64,000 nt of DNA, from contig NZ_CP120863.1 in the NCBI RefSeq assembly GCF_026191725.2, positions 1,778,001 through 1,842,000 of the forward strand, given 5' to 3'. Source of the DNA: Roseibium porphyridii (lineage in GTDB: Bacteria > Pseudomonadota > Alphaproteobacteria > Rhizobiales > Stappiaceae). Shown piece after piece: positions 45,318 through 55,230 of this stretch. The position numbers and the translations under genes were made by a program. Below the pieces are notes generated by a model. The model saw only the letters and a program-made list of their open reading frames with translations. It did not search any database and was not told the DNA's origin. Every line of letters starts with the position of its first letter. Position 1 is the stretch's first letter.

Positions 45318-46241
45318 TCAGACGCCTCCTTTCTGCATCACATCAAGCGCACCTGAGAGCGCACTGTGCAAAACCAGCAAAGGCTCGGATGCCGGCCGGT
45401 CGGTATGATGTAGAACATAGGTCCATCCGGCCCGCCGCGCCATATCCCGAATTTCAGCCCGATGGGCTTCCAACCGGTTGTGATAGTCTTCGCGCCAGTT
45501 TTCCGCACGTCCCGCGGTCAGCCGGATGCCTTTCTCAGGATCGGTAAACTCAATCCTGCCATCGAATGGAAAGGTCTCTTCAATCGGATCGAGCACTTGA
45601 ACCAGATGCCCGCGTGCGCCGGTGCTGGCGACCCTGGCTATCCATTCCGCAATCTCGTCCATGGGATCGAGGAAATCTGAGACCAGCACCACATCGGCAA
45701 ATCTCTTGATCGACATGGTGTCGGGAAGTGCCACAGGTTTGGACAAGTGCGCGAGTGCATCTGCCAGGCGCTCTGCGGCCCGACGATCCGAAAAGGGCCG
45801 GGTCAATCCGGGAAGGCCAATGCGTTCGCCCGTTTCGGCCAGCATGTCGGCAAGGGCAAGCATCAAAACGATTGCCCGGTCGCGTTTGGTGACTTCAGCA
45901 AGGCGCGAGCGAAACACCATGGAAGATGAGAGGTCCGACCAGAGCCAGACAGTATGGGCTGCCTCCCATTCGCGTTCGCGCACGTAAAGATGATCGTCCC
46001 GGGCAGAACGGCGCCAATCAATCCGCTTTGCCGGTTCGCCCATGTTGAAGGGCCGAAATTGCCAGAAGCTTTCGCCCGGCCCAGCGCGGCGGCGACCATG
46101 CCAGCCGGCGATGATCGAGCTTGCAACATGGCTGGCTTCAACAAGGAGATCCGGTAACGCATCGGCTACAGACCTGGCTTCGCCGATCACGTTCGGCCAT
46201 GTCGCCTGGTCTATGCCTGCCGTGTTGTTTCCGGAATCCAT
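45318..46241 (-). CDS. DUF58 domain-containing protein
   Basis: A 307-residue DUF58 protein. The signature region is clear: FRPFNMGEPAKRIDWRRSAR (residues about 65-85), LYVREREWEAAHTVWLWSDLS with the VWA-like start, then DVVLVSDFLDPMDEIAEW. DUF58 proteins are regular partners of MoxR ATPases. No membrane helix is evident. It lies 33 bases after moxR and 3 bases before the DUF4159 gene, an operon. Confidence 0.93.
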   Translation of the reverse strand: MDSGNNTAGIDQATWPNVIGEARSVADALPDLLVEASHVASSIIAGWHGRRRAGPGESFWQFRPFNMGEPAKRIDWRRSARDDHLYVREREWEAAHTVWLWSDLSSSMVFRSRLAEVTKRDRAIVLMLALADMLAETGERIGLPGLTRPFSDRRAAERLADALAHLSKPVALPDTMSIKRFADVVLVSDFLDPMDEIAEWIARVASTGARGHLVQVLDPIEETFPFDGRIEFTDPEKGIRLTAGRAENWREDYHNRLEAHRAEIRDMARRAGWTYVLHHTDRPASEPLLVLHSALSGALDVMQKGGV

Positions 46242-46274
46242 TCAGTCCAGCTCCCTCAAAAAGACCATGTCAGA

Positions 46275-47294
46275 TCAGGTGATAGATTCCTTCACCCTTC
46301 TAATGACGTCCCGGACGGTGTGTCCGTCTGCCCGCGCTGCGAATGTGAGAGCCATTCGGTGTTGCAGAACCGGTTCGGCAAGAGCCAACACATCGTCAAC
46401 GGAGGGAGCGAGGCGACCATCGACAAGTGCCCTTGCGCGAACTGTCAGCATGAGCGCCTGGCTGGCGCGCGGACCGGGACCCCAGGCGATCAAATCCGTA
46501 ACACCGGAATTGGCTGTTCCCTCGTCCGGTCTGGCAGACCGCACCAGTTTGAGAATTGCTTCTACAACTGACTCCCCAACGGGCATGCGCCTGACGAGCT
46601 GCTGATATTCCATCAGCTCTTCCGATGTCATGGCGACCTGGGCTTCAGCCTGGTCAGCGCCTGTCGTTTCCAGAAGAATACGCCGCTCAGCATCCAGGTC
46701 CGGATAGTGCACGTCAATTTGCATCAGAAACCGGTCGAGCTGCGCTTCCGGCAGTGGGTAAGTGCCTTCCTGTTCAAGCGGGTTCTGAGTTGCCAGTACG
46801 TGGAAAGGGCGTGGCAGGTCATGCGGGTGACCAGCCACTGTGACATGATATTCCTGCATTGCCTGCAAAAGCGCGGATTGCGTTCTGGGGCTAGCGCGGT
46901 TGATTTCGTCTGCCATCAGCAGCTGAGAAAAAACAGGGCCTGGAATGAAGCGGAAGGACCTGCCACCATCACTGCTTTGTTCCATGACCTCCGCGCCGAG
47001 AATATCAGAAGGCATCAGGTCCGGGGTGAACTGGATACGCCGGGCATCAAGGCCAAGAACGGTACCAAGTGTTTCCACCAGCTTGGTTTTTGCCAAACCC
47101 GGGACACCCACCAGCAAACCATGTCCACCGGCCAGAATGGTGACGAGCGATTGCTCAACAACTGTCTCCTGGCCGAAAATGATGCGGGCGATATCAACCT
47201 TTGCATCGCTGATGCGGTTGACCGCGCGCTCCGCGCTTTCCGCGACCGCGGCGAGGTCAGCTTCTGTTGGGCTGGAGGGGGAAACAACGCTCAT
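46275..47294 (-). CDS. MoxR-family AAA+ ATPase
   Basis: A 339-residue AAA+ chaperone-like ATPase: Walker A in GVPGLAKTKLVE (residues about 58-69), Walker B in LLMADEINRASPRTQSALLQ, sensor 1 in VLATQNPLEQEGTYPL, and a lid domain at the C-terminus with a sensor-2 type Arg (GPRASQAL). MoxR proteins remodel or mature other complexes, usually with VWA proteins such as those encoded downstream. First gene of the reverse-strand operon ending at 40403. Confidence 0.96.
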   Translation of the reverse strand: MSVVSPSSPTEADLAAVAESAERAVNRISDAKVDIARIIFGQETVVEQSLVTILAGGHGLLVGVPGLAKTKLVETLGTVLGLDARRIQFTPDLMPSDILGAEVMEQSSDGGRSFRFIPGPVFSQLLMADEINRASPRTQSALLQAMQEYHVTVAGHPHDLPRPFHVLATQNPLEQEGTYPLPEAQLDRFLMQIDVHYPDLDAERRILLETTGADQAEAQVAMTSEELMEYQQLVRRMPVGESVVEAILKLVRSARPDEGTANSGVTDLIAWGPGPRASQALMLTVRARALVDGRLAPSVDDVLALAEPVLQHRMALTFAARADGHTVRDVIRRVKESIT

Positions 47295-47581
47295 GAATCA
47301 CCTTTCCCGTAACTTTTTAAAACTCCGGCCGATTAACATGCCGGGTATGAATGCTCATTCGTCCGGAGTTGCTGCGACTCAAGCAGTCTGACACCATATA
47401 AATGAGTAGATAAGGCGCAATTGTGCGCCATACAGTGGAAAGGTCCAAGATTCTTTCCCTGGCCTGGGGAAAAGCTTGTGACTACTTCCCCGGCTTAACC
47501 GGCTTGGATCGAATAAAGGTCATCGGGAATTGTCAAAAATCCCGGTGTGTGTCGAAGGACAGCTGCAAGGACTTTTTGCAA

Positions 47582-48196
47582 ATGGCGGATGGAACAAAAA
47601 CTGTTGGCCAGGCAATGCCTGAGGGACTGAAAGCCTTGATGAGCCGAGCCGATAAGCCTGGCCGGTCTTTACCTCCGGTCGACAAGTGGAACCCGCCGTT
47701 TTGCGGTGATCTCGATATCCGCATTGCCCGGGATGGAACGTGGTTTTACCTCGGTTCGCCCATTGGCCGGCAAGCGCTCGTCAAGCTGTTCGCCTCAGTG
47801 CTACGACGGGACGAAGACGACAAACACTACCTTGTCACACCAGTTGAGAAGATCGGTATCACGGTCGAGGATGCACCCTTCCTGGCTGTTGAGTTGGCTG
47901 TTGAAGGGACGGGTGAAAACCAGGTGTTGACGCTGCGGACAAATCTCGGTGATCTCGTCGAGGCCGGGCCCGACCATCCCTTGAGATTTGAAAAAGAACC
48001 GGACAGCGGCGGCTTAAAACCCTATGTACATGTCAGAGGCCGGCTGGAGGCGCTGTTTACACGGGCGCTGATGTATCAGCTGGCGGAAATGATGGAAGAA
48101 CGGGACAGTGAAACTGAAACGGAGCTGGGGATCTGGAGCGGAGGTGTTTTTTTTGCGGTGGAGCCCGACCTCCTGCGTGAAACCGAAGAGCACTGA
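47582..48196 (+). CDS. DUF1285 domain protein
   Basis: A 204-residue DUF1285 protein. Characteristic stretches are DLDIRIARDGTWFYLGSPIG, RQALVKLFASVLRRDED and YLVTPVEKIGITVEDAPF. The family is widespread in proteobacteria and of unknown function. ATG 47582 has AAGGA about 12 bases upstream; the frame is open for 53 more codons without similarity. It starts the forward cluster DUF1285, CoA pyrophosphatase, DUF6111, CCA transferase, which are 24 bases apart or overlapping. Confidence 0.9.
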   Translation: MADGTKTVGQAMPEGLKALMSRADKPGRSLPPVDKWNPPFCGDLDIRIARDGTWFYLGSPIGRQALVKLFASVLRRDEDDKHYLVTPVEKIGITVEDAPFLAVELAVEGTGENQVLTLRTNLGDLVEAGPDHPLRFEKEPDSGGLKPYVHVRGRLEALFTRALMYQLAEMMEERDSETETELGIWSGGVFFAVEPDLLRETEEH

Positions 48197-48220
48197 ACCG
48201 CAGAAGGACTGTCTGACTGC

Positions 48221-48871
48221 ATGAGCACTTCCACCTTGCACCAATTTTTGCCCGGTGCGGATGTCACCGAACTCTTGCGGCAGCGTCTTTCGCTCGCGGA
48301 GAGTGACAACGCGGACAAGGATACTGGTGACCATGTTCTGAACCCTGATCTTGGGCCTTATGCCCGCTGGGAAGGACCTCCGCGCGATGCTGCAGTACTG
48401 ATCGGCATCTTGCCGCGCGAGGACGGGCCGAGCGTTGTCCTGACACAGCGTACGGGGCACCTGAAATCGCATGCAGGTCAAGTCGCCTTCCCGGGTGGAA
48501 AAATCGATCCGACCGACGCCGGACCAGTTGAAGCAGCATTGCGTGAAGCAGATGAGGAGATCGGCTTGAAACCCGATCGCGTCGCACCGATCGGGCGGCT
48601 GTCTCCCTATCTGACCGGATCCGGTTACCGCGTTGTCCCCGTGATCGGATTGATCGGCTCCGATGCTGCATTTCGTGCAAATCCGGATGAAGTCGAAGAT
48701 GTCTTCGAAGTCCCATTCGGTTTTCTGATGGATCCTGACAACCACATCAAGCAAAGCCGCGTGTGGCAGGGTAAACGACGCTATTTCTACGAGATGCCTT
48801 ACGGTGAACGATACATCTGGGGTGTTACCGCCGGTATCATCCGGTCCCTTTACGAAACGGTTTATGGCTAA
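48221..48871 (+). CDS. CoA pyrophosphatase (Nudix family)
   Basis: A 216-residue Nudix hydrolase of the CoA-cleaving type. The CoA-specific motif precedes the Nudix box (LTQRTGHLKSHAGQVAFPGG), which follows as GGKIDPTDAGPVEAALREADEEIG. It splits CoA or oxidised CoA to phosphopantetheine and adenosine bisphosphate. Its stop overlaps the DUF6111 start (TAATG). The link with a tRNA CCA enzyme downstream is a conserved alphaproteobacterial arrangement. Confidence 0.93.
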   Translation: MSTSTLHQFLPGADVTELLRQRLSLAESDNADKDTGDHVLNPDLGPYARWEGPPRDAAVLIGILPREDGPSVVLTQRTGHLKSHAGQVAFPGGKIDPTDAGPVEAALREADEEIGLKPDRVAPIGRLSPYLTGSGYRVVPVIGLIGSDAAFRANPDEVEDVFEVPFGFLMDPDNHIKQSRVWQGKRRYFYEMPYGERYIWGVTAGIIRSLYETVYG

Positions 48872-49131
48872 TGCTGCGTGTTTTTCTTACCCACCTTCTG
48901 TTGTTCCTGTTGCCATTCTTCGCCTATGCATTGTGGCTATGGTTGAGCAACAAAAAAGATCGACCCGGCAACTGGTCGAAAGGGCCAATTGCCTGGCTGA
49001 CACTGACAGGTCTGGTTCTCGTCGTCGGCGGTCTCGTGGGCATGGCGTCCTACAATCGCGCACCGGAAGGCACCAGTTGGAGGCCGTCTGAAATGCGTGA
49101 CGGTCAATTTGTTCCGGGCCGATATGAATGA
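48871..49131 (+). CDS. DUF6111 small membrane protein
   Basis: An 86-residue protein with two membrane helices (VFLTHLLLFLLPFFAYALWLWL in part, and AWLTLTGLVLVVGGLVGMA) and a short polar end (PEGTSWRPSEMRDGQFVPG). This matches DUF6111, found between CoA-pyrophosphatase and CCA-transferase genes in Hyphomicrobiales. The start overlaps the previous stop and its end overlaps the CCA gene by 8 bases. Confidence 0.88.
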   Translation: MLRVFLTHLLLFLLPFFAYALWLWLSNKKDRPGNWSKGPIAWLTLTGLVLVVGGLVGMASYNRAPEGTSWRPSEMRDGQFVPGRYE

Positions 49132-50380
49132 AAAAATGACGGTGAATGTTGACGACATTTTCCGGCAGACAGACTGGCTTCAGTCGCAAGGCATCCAGAA
49201 TGTTTTTGCAGCTGTTGAGCAGAACGGAGATCAGGCCCGGGTCGTTGGCGGCGCTATTCGTAATACGCTGCTGGATCATCCCGTGCCCGATATCGATATT
49301 GCCACGACCGCTCAGCCCCAGGATGTGATACGGCGTGCTCAGGCTGCAGGCCTCAAACCCATCGCGACAGGGATCGATCACGGAACGATTACGGTTGTCA
49401 GTGACGGAGTGCCTTATGAGGTGACCACACTTCGTGAGGATGTTGAAACGTTCGGCCGTCAGGCAAGGGTCGTCTTTGGGCGGGACTGGGTCAAGGATGC
49501 CAAGCGGCGCGATTTCACACTCAATGCGCTATATGTCGACAGGCATGGAGTGTTGCATGACCCTCTTGGCGGGCTCGACGACTGTTTGAACCGTCGCATA
49601 AGGTTCATCGGTGATCCGGATCAGCGAATTCGAGAAGACTTTCTGAGGATCTTGCGGTTCTTTCGTATCTATGCGGCGTATGGCGCCGGCGACATTGACG
49701 AGGCCGGGTTAGGGGCATGCTTACGACAGCGTGAGGGTCTGAGGCACCTGTCGGCCGAACGCATCGGTCATGAAATGCGCCGTCTTCTGCGCGCTCCCTT
49801 GGCTGCGCGCGCACTTCGTCTGATGAACGATTGCGGACTTTGGGAAATCGCGACGGGCGGTCTTGCGCGGATCAACGATTTCGATGCTTTGCGTAGCCTT
49901 GAGGATCAGGCTTCAGAAGTGCTCGATCCTGAAGTCGGTCTGGTGGTGCTTGCAGGTTTCGTGCACGAAGATCTGGAACGGATCTGCGATCGATTTCGTC
50001 TTTCGAACGCAGAGCGCAAACGCATGAAAACCGCGTGGGAGGCGATGAAATGCCTCCGGCAGGCCGACGTCTTTCCGTCCTGCTCGGCACTGTTGTATGA
50101 CTTCGGTCGCCAGGGAGCCGTCGATGGACTGCTGGTCAGATGGGCGTCCTTGCTGGCGCAAAGTCAGGCGGATGGAACCGACTTTGCCACCAGACTGAAG
50201 GGATTGCGTACGGCAGAGGAGCCAAAGTTTCCGCTCAAAGGTGCCGATCTGATCGCGTGCGGTCATGCTCCGGGACCATCTCTTGGCGATCTGCTTGATC
50301 AACTTGAAATCGCATGGCGGGACAGTGGGTTTTCGCTCGGAAAGGACGAGCTGATCGGGCAATTGCCGTCCAAGCTTTAG
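49124..50380 (+). CDS. cca: CCA tRNA nucleotidyltransferase
   Basis: A 418-residue class II CCA-adding enzyme or poly(A)-polymerase-like protein. The nucleotidyltransferase head has VVGGAIRNTLLDHPVPDIDIA with the metal Asp pair, the RRDFTLNALY block, and EDFLRILRFFRIYA in the neck. It adds or repairs CCA ends of tRNA. ATG 49124 overlaps the DUF6111 stop by 8 bases; ATG 49136 is a possible shorter start. A hairpin with a T-run follows. Confidence 0.93.
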   Translation: MNEKMTVNVDDIFRQTDWLQSQGIQNVFAAVEQNGDQARVVGGAIRNTLLDHPVPDIDIATTAQPQDVIRRAQAAGLKPIATGIDHGTITVVSDGVPYEVTTLREDVETFGRQARVVFGRDWVKDAKRRDFTLNALYVDRHGVLHDPLGGLDDCLNRRIRFIGDPDQRIREDFLRILRFFRIYAAYGAGDIDEAGLGACLRQREGLRHLSAERIGHEMRRLLRAPLAARALRLMNDCGLWEIATGGLARINDFDALRSLEDQASEVLDPEVGLVVLAGFVHEDLERICDRFRLSNAERKRMKTAWEAMKCLRQADVFPSCSALLYDFGRQGAVDGLLVRWASLLAQSQADGTDFATRLKGLRTAEEPKFPLKGADLIACGHAPGPSLGDLLDQLEIAWRDSGFSLGKDELIGQLPSKL

Positions 50381-50393
50381 TTTGTGCCGGTCT

Positions 50394-50414
50394 GGCGCTA
50401 TTTAGCGCTTTTTA
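50394..50414 (+). terminator. Terminator after cca
   Basis: GCGCT and AGCGC pair around an ATTT loop and run into five Ts, 14 bases after the CCA-transferase stop. Confidence 0.55.
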
Positions 50415-50508
50415 AAGCAAATACCGACAAGATGACCTGAGAAACTTCATCAATTTTGCGATGGCGTAACCGCATGACGCTTGTTTGCCGGTTCAAGATG
50501 AGGCCGTA

Positions 50509-51621
50509 ATGGAAATTGTTCTGATCTCGGATGGTCCGCTCCCGATGGAGTCACCGGTCAGGCGGTTGCCACTGTTTTTTCATGCCCGTCTGATCGACAT
50601 GGACAAGGTTTCACCGGCTACAGTTGGTGAGGGCAAGATCGCAATCGTGGAGCTGCTCGATGCAACAGATGCCGGCTTGATTGCGTTGAAAGCCGCATGG
50701 GGCAGCATTGCCGCGATCCCTGTCATTTGTTTTGTGGCCAAGAAAAACCGTCGAGAAGTGATCCAGGCCGGGGCCCTCGGAAAATCCGAGATGCTGGATC
50801 GGGAGACGCCTCTGGCGCTGATCTTGCGCCGACTGAATTCACTCACGCAAAAAGATGTAGCGGACACTCTACCCGCGCGGATGCCGCAAAAGACCGTCGA
50901 GGCCTACAGAAAGGGCAACGTTTTTCTGGAAAACATGTGCCTTGCCAGCGCCGAAGGTACAAAGATCCCGGTCAGTGTGTTGAAGAGCAGCGCGAGCGAT
51001 ATCTTCGATGCGATGTCCCAGGAAGGCTTGTCATTCTGGATGGAAGCGGTCAATTCGCATCATAGCCCAACCTATAGTCATTCCTTGAAAGTTGCCGGTT
51101 TGGCCGGAATGTTTGCCAACCATCTGGGGTGGTCGAAGGGGGAATGCGAAGAGGTGATTGCCGGTGGTCTGGTTCACGACATCGGGAAAACACGCATTCC
51201 GCTCTCCATCCTGGACAAGGCCGACAAGCTGACGGACAAGGAGCGGGCCATTATCGACAAGCATCCTCTATACGGCCGGGAAATTCTGAAGCCGCGGCTT
51301 GAATTGCCGATCGACATCAAAAAGATGGCAATCCAGCATCACGAGTATCTGGACGGGACCGGGTATCCTGATGGACTGAAGGGCGAAAGGATCTCGCCCA
51401 AGGTCCGGCTCATTACGATCTGTGACATCTTTACGGCATTGACCGAAGAACGTGCCTACAAGGAAGGCCTGCCTGTGCGAACTGCAATTTCCATGATGCA
51501 GGACATGGGGCCAAAGCTAGATCAGAAAATGGTGTCCGCTTTTGCGCGCATGCTGCTCGACAGAGGGTTTGGAGAGCTCAACCGTTCTGAACAGAAAGTA
51601 CGTCGCGGTTCGGCAGCCTAG
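50509..51621 (+). CDS. HD-GYP domain protein, probable cyclic-di-GMP phosphodiesterase
   Basis: A 370-residue protein. Residues 1-110 look like a receiver-type fold without the phospho-Asp (IAIVELLDATDAG). An HD-GYP domain follows from about 165: HSLKVAG, VHDIGKTRIP with the HD pair, HPLYGREIL, and HHEYLDGTGYPDGLKGE. The final motif is GTGYPDGL, so the GYP triad is present. It should hydrolyse cyclic-di-GMP. ATG 50509 has GAGG upstream; TTG 50485 would add 8 residues. Together with the GGDEF protein at 57241 it suggests c-di-GMP signalling here. Confidence 0.92.
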   Translation: MEIVLISDGPLPMESPVRRLPLFFHARLIDMDKVSPATVGEGKIAIVELLDATDAGLIALKAAWGSIAAIPVICFVAKKNRREVIQAGALGKSEMLDRETPLALILRRLNSLTQKDVADTLPARMPQKTVEAYRKGNVFLENMCLASAEGTKIPVSVLKSSASDIFDAMSQEGLSFWMEAVNSHHSPTYSHSLKVAGLAGMFANHLGWSKGECEEVIAGGLVHDIGKTRIPLSILDKADKLTDKERAIIDKHPLYGREILKPRLELPIDIKKMAIQHHEYLDGTGYPDGLKGERISPKVRLITICDIFTALTEERAYKEGLPVRTAISMMQDMGPKLDQKMVSAFARMLLDRGFGELNRSEQKVRRGSAA

Positions 51622-51668
51622 ATCACGTCCTTCAAGCGATGCATCTTTTTATGGATGCGCCGTAGAGA

Positions 51669-52595
51669 TCAGGGCCATTTCACCACGGGTGGCATGGATG
51701 AGAGTATAGAGGCGACATTGCCGCCGGTCTTGAGCCCAAAAATCGTCCCACGATCGTAGAGCAGATTGTATTCGACATATCGGCCGCGTCGGATCAGTTG
51801 TTCCTCGCGCTCTTCTTCCGTCCAGGGCTTTTCAAAGTTTCGGCGCACCAATTCTGGGTAGACTGAGAGAAAGGCAAGGCCAACGTCCTTGGTGAATGCA
51901 AAATCCGCATCCCAGTCGCCACTATGCAGATAGTCATAGAAGATGCCGCCTATGCCGCGCGGCTCATTGCGGTGTTTCAAATAGAAATAGTCATCGCACC
52001 AGGCCTTGTAGCGCTGATAGTCAGCAACGTCATGTGCTTCGCAGGCACCTTGCATGGCCTCGTGGAACGAGACGGTATCCGGATCTTCCTGCGTGCGCCG
52101 CAGATCAAGGACAGGGGTCAGATCCGCACCACCGCCGAACCACTGGCGCGTTGTCACAACCATTCGGGTGTTCATGTGCACGGCGGGCACATGCGGATTG
52201 TGCATGTGTGCGATCAGGCTGATGCCGGACGCCCAGAACCTTGGGTCTTCACTGGCGCCAGGGATCTGGCCACGAAATTCCGGTGAGAACTCTCCGTGGA
52301 CAGTCGAGATGTGCACACCGACCTTTTCAAAAACCCGGCCGTGCATGATCGACATGACGCCGCCGCCGCCTTTTGCCCCCGTGCTGTCGGTGCGCTCCCA
52401 GGGTGTTTGCTCGAAGCGGCCTGCGGGTTTATCCGAAAATGGGCCGTTCTTGTCGCTGATTTCGTCTTCCAGGTCTTCAAATGCCTTGCAGATCCTGTCT
52501 CTGAGTTCCCGAAACCAGGATGGCGCGTCCGCCTTCTTCTGTTCGATGCCGTCCGGGATCGGTCCGCCGCGATTTTCCGGTGAAGGTGCGTTCAT
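51669..52595 (-). CDS. hemF: Oxygen-dependent coproporphyrinogen III oxidase HemF
   Basis: A 308-residue HemF, which oxidatively decarboxylates coproporphyrinogen III to protoporphyrinogen IX in haem synthesis. Typical blocks: [33 protein letters not shown] with the His ligands, [12 protein letters not shown], and the closing [18 protein letters not shown]. It is downstream of trmL on the same strand, 41 bases apart. The haem product serves the cytochrome bc1 complex encoded nearby. Confidence 0.97.
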   Translation of the reverse strand: MNAPSPENRGGPIPDGIEQKKADAPSWFRELRDRICKAFEDLEDEISDKNGPFSDKPAGRFEQTPWERTDSTGAKGGGGVMSIMHGRVFEKVGVHISTVHGEFSPEFRGQIPGASEDPRFWASGISLIAHMHNPHVPAVHMNTRMVVTTRQWFGGGADLTPVLDLRRTQEDPDTVSFHEAMQGACEAHDVADYQRYKAWCDDYFYLKHRNEPRGIGGIFYDYLHSGDWDADFAFTKDVGLAFLSVYPELVRRNFEKPWTEEEREEQLIRRGRYVEYNLLYDRGTIFGLKTGGNVASILSSMPPVVKWP

Positions 52596-52636
52596 GAATT
52601 TGCCCCTGGCTGGTTGACGGCTGACTGATGCTGATT

Positions 52637-53119
52637 TCAGGAATTAGCTTCGGTGAGGCTTTTAGGAAATGTGCCTGTCTGTCGCAAGGCTTCACCGAGA
52701 GCCATGCCTGCTGAAACTGCGACATTCAGGGACCGCATGCCTTCGGCCATCGGAATGGTGATGCGGGCATCTGCTCCCGCATGCACATCATCGGGAACGC
52801 CGCTGCTTTCACGCCCCATCAGTAAAATGTCGTCGTCTTTGAACCCGAATGCGGTGTAAGGCGTTGCGGATTTCGTTGTCAGAAGCACCAGGCGCGCACG
52901 GCGCTCTGTACGCCAGTCCTCAAATTCAGCAAATGAAATGTGCCGCGTCATGGCTGCGCGCTCAAGATAGTCCATCCCGGCCCGTCTGAGTGCACTGTCA
53001 GAAATCGGAAAACCTGCTGGCTCGATCAGGTGGACCTTTGTGTTCAGACAGGCTGCCAGTCGCAAAATGGTGCCCGTGTTTTGCGGAATATCGGGCTGAT
53101 AAAGGGCAATGTCGGGCAT
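52637..53119 (-). CDS. trmL: tRNA (cytidine(34)-2'-O)-methyltransferase TrmL
   Basis: A 160-residue SPOUT methyltransferase: [20 protein letters not shown] at the N-terminus, [13 protein letters not shown] in the knot, and [20 protein letters not shown] with the AdoMet loop. TrmL methylates the ribose of C34/U34 in tRNA-Leu. Its place between hemF and the ABC exporter/petABC block is usual in Hyphomicrobiales. Confidence 0.95.
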   Translation of the reverse strand: MPDIALYQPDIPQNTGTILRLAACLNTKVHLIEPAGFPISDSALRRAGMDYLERAAMTRHISFAEFEDWRTERRARLVLLTTKSATPYTAFGFKDDDILLMGRESSGVPDDVHAGADARITIPMAEGMRSLNVAVSAGMALGEALRQTGTFPKSLTEANS

Positions 53120-53280
53120 CGTTTCCGGGTCTTTGCGGCTGGCGGGGAAGGGTGCTTAACAGCTGAAGTCCGTTTTGTCATGCGACTGCGCGCTTTTCGT
53201 TTTCGAAATTGTCTGGGCCATGTGACAGACAGGCGCGTAGGATATCAAACAGATTCGCGCCCGGCCCATGGAGTGCCTCG

Positions 53281-55134
53281 TTGTCCCCGCTCTTCCGCAT
53301 TTTTGAAACCTGGATCGATCCATTTCGACCCGCACCTGACAAGGATATCCCAAAGGGCGGTGTTGCTGCGCTTGGATATTTCGTCTCCCAAGTACGCTGG
53401 CCGTTTGTGGCCATGCTCGTTCTCGGCGGGACAGCTGCCTTCATCGAAGTTTCGATATTCAACTTTCTGGGCACGATCGTCGATCTTATGGAAACCGGAA
53501 ACAGGGGTACCTTTTTCAGCGATCACCTTTGGACGCTGCTCGGCATGGTCTTCGTGGTGCTGGTCGTGCGGACGCTGAACAACTCCTTGATGGCGTTGCT
53601 GGAAGAACAGACCATCGTGCCAGGCTTTTTCAATCTGGTTCGTTGGCAGAGCCACAAGCGCGTGATGAGGCAGAGCCTCAGCTATTTTCAGGACGATCTG
53701 GCAGGCCGGCTGTCGCAAAAGGTCATGCAGTCGGGCCTGTCCGCCGGCGACTTCATGACCAACCTGCTGCAGGTTGCTTGGTTCATTGTCGTTTACGCAC
53801 TCACCACGCTGATACTGGTTGCGGACCTCGATATCAGGCTGGGCGGCATTGTCTTGATTTGGCTTGTGTGTTTCGGGGTGACCGCGCGGTTTTTCGTACC
53901 GCGGATACGCGATGCTTCGAGAGCCGTTGCCAACAGCTATTCCGGGGTAACCGGAAGACTGGTCGACACATACACCAATATTCAGTCTGTCAAACTCTTT
54001 GGTTCCACGATCACAGAGAACCGCGGAACTCGCGGGGCGGTCGAATCCTACCTTGTGAAACTGACGACATTTACGCGGCTTTTGACCTCCATTCGGATTG
54101 TCATGAGCGTGATCAACGGTGTCATGATTGTTGCGATTACAGCAATGGCTCTGAAGATCTGGCAGGATGGCGGGATCAGCACCGGGCATGTCGCCTTCGC
54201 ACTCAGTCTGATCCTGCGGCTTAATATCCTGCTGAACCGGCTGTTCAATCAGCTGAACGGTCTGTTCCGGCATTTCGGGTCCCTGCAGGACAGTATGGAA
54301 ACCGTCGTCAAGCCGATTGCTCTGTCTGATCAACCGGATGCGCCCCAATTGGTCGTTTCCGATGGCAGGGTTCAGTTTGAGAGTATCCGTTTCCACTATG
54401 GCAAAAAGGGTGGGGTGATCGATCATCTCAATTTGGACATTGCTCCTGGAGAGCGGGTTGGATTGGTCGGGCCGTCTGGGGCTGGCAAGACAACTCTGGC
54501 AAGCCTCCTTCTTCGCTTTTTCGATGTGGAGGCGGGGCGCATCCTGATTGACGGTCAGGATGTCAGGGACGTCACGCAGGATTCTGTGCGGCATGCTGTT
54601 GGCATGGTGACGCAGGACCCATCATTGCTTCACAGATCGATCCGCGAAAATATTCTTTACGGTCGGCCCGGTGCCAGTGAGGCAGAACTTGCCGAAGCAA
54701 CCAGGCGGGCTCACGCGTTCGATTTCATTCAATCCCTGGAAGACCAACGTGGTCGCAAGGGGTTCGATGCCTATGCAGGCGAGCGTGGTGTCAAGCTGTC
54801 AGGCGGGCAAAGACAGCGCATCGCGATTGCGCGCGTATTGTTGAAGGATGCGCCGATCCTTGTACTTGATGAGGCAACGTCTGCACTCGATTCTGAAGTG
54901 GAGGCTGCCATACAGGAAAATCTACAAGGGTTGATGGCAGGAAAAACAGTCATTGCTATTGCGCATCGCTTGTCCACGATCGCAGCAATGGACCGACTGA
55001 TTGTCATGGACAAAGGCAGGGTTCTGCAGGAAGGAACGCATGAGGTGCTGTTGGCCGATGATGAAGGCCTTTATGCCAAACTTTGGCGTCGGCAATCGGG
55101 TGGATTTCTCGTCGAAGAGCCTCAAATAGCCTGA
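53281..55134 (+). CDS. ABC exporter, fused permease and ATPase (copy 1)
   Basis: A 617-residue half-transporter of the MsbA/MdlB type. Six membrane helices lie in about residues 40-320. The ATPase has Walker A GPSGAGKTTL, signature LSGGQRQRIAIAR, Walker B ILVLDEATSALD and the switch His in IAIAHRLSTI. Substrate unknown. The TTG at 53281 is chosen: GGAG stands 7 bases before it and it aligns with the start of the paralogue at 59967 (FETWIDPF versus EKLIDPF). The open frame extends to TTG 53209. Confidence 0.93.
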   Translation: MSPLFRIFETWIDPFRPAPDKDIPKGGVAALGYFVSQVRWPFVAMLVLGGTAAFIEVSIFNFLGTIVDLMETGNRGTFFSDHLWTLLGMVFVVLVVRTLNNSLMALLEEQTIVPGFFNLVRWQSHKRVMRQSLSYFQDDLAGRLSQKVMQSGLSAGDFMTNLLQVAWFIVVYALTTLILVADLDIRLGGIVLIWLVCFGVTARFFVPRIRDASRAVANSYSGVTGRLVDTYTNIQSVKLFGSTITENRGTRGAVESYLVKLTTFTRLLTSIRIVMSVINGVMIVAITAMALKIWQDGGISTGHVAFALSLILRLNILLNRLFNQLNGLFRHFGSLQDSMETVVKPIALSDQPDAPQLVVSDGRVQFESIRFHYGKKGGVIDHLNLDIAPGERVGLVGPSGAGKTTLASLLLRFFDVEAGRILIDGQDVRDVTQDSVRHAVGMVTQDPSLLHRSIRENILYGRPGASEAELAEATRRAHAFDFIQSLEDQRGRKGFDAYAGERGVKLSGGQRQRIAIARVLLKDAPILVLDEATSALDSEVEAAIQENLQGLMAGKTVIAIAHRLSTIAAMDRLIVMDKGRVLQEGTHEVLLADDEGLYAKLWRRQSGGFLVEEPQIA

Positions 55135-55230
55135 ATTCATGTCGACGGGTTGTGTTGGCACCCATGAAGCACGAGCTGATCTGGTATCTGACAGAGCGCG
55201 TAGAAGGAGCTCAAAACTTCAGAGGTCTCG

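Noticed and set aside
53245..54594. 449-codon reverse frame opposite ABC exporter copy 1
   Set aside because: The forward exporter has complete ABC motifs over the same bases; the reverse protein is His/Gln/Asp-rich without any domain.
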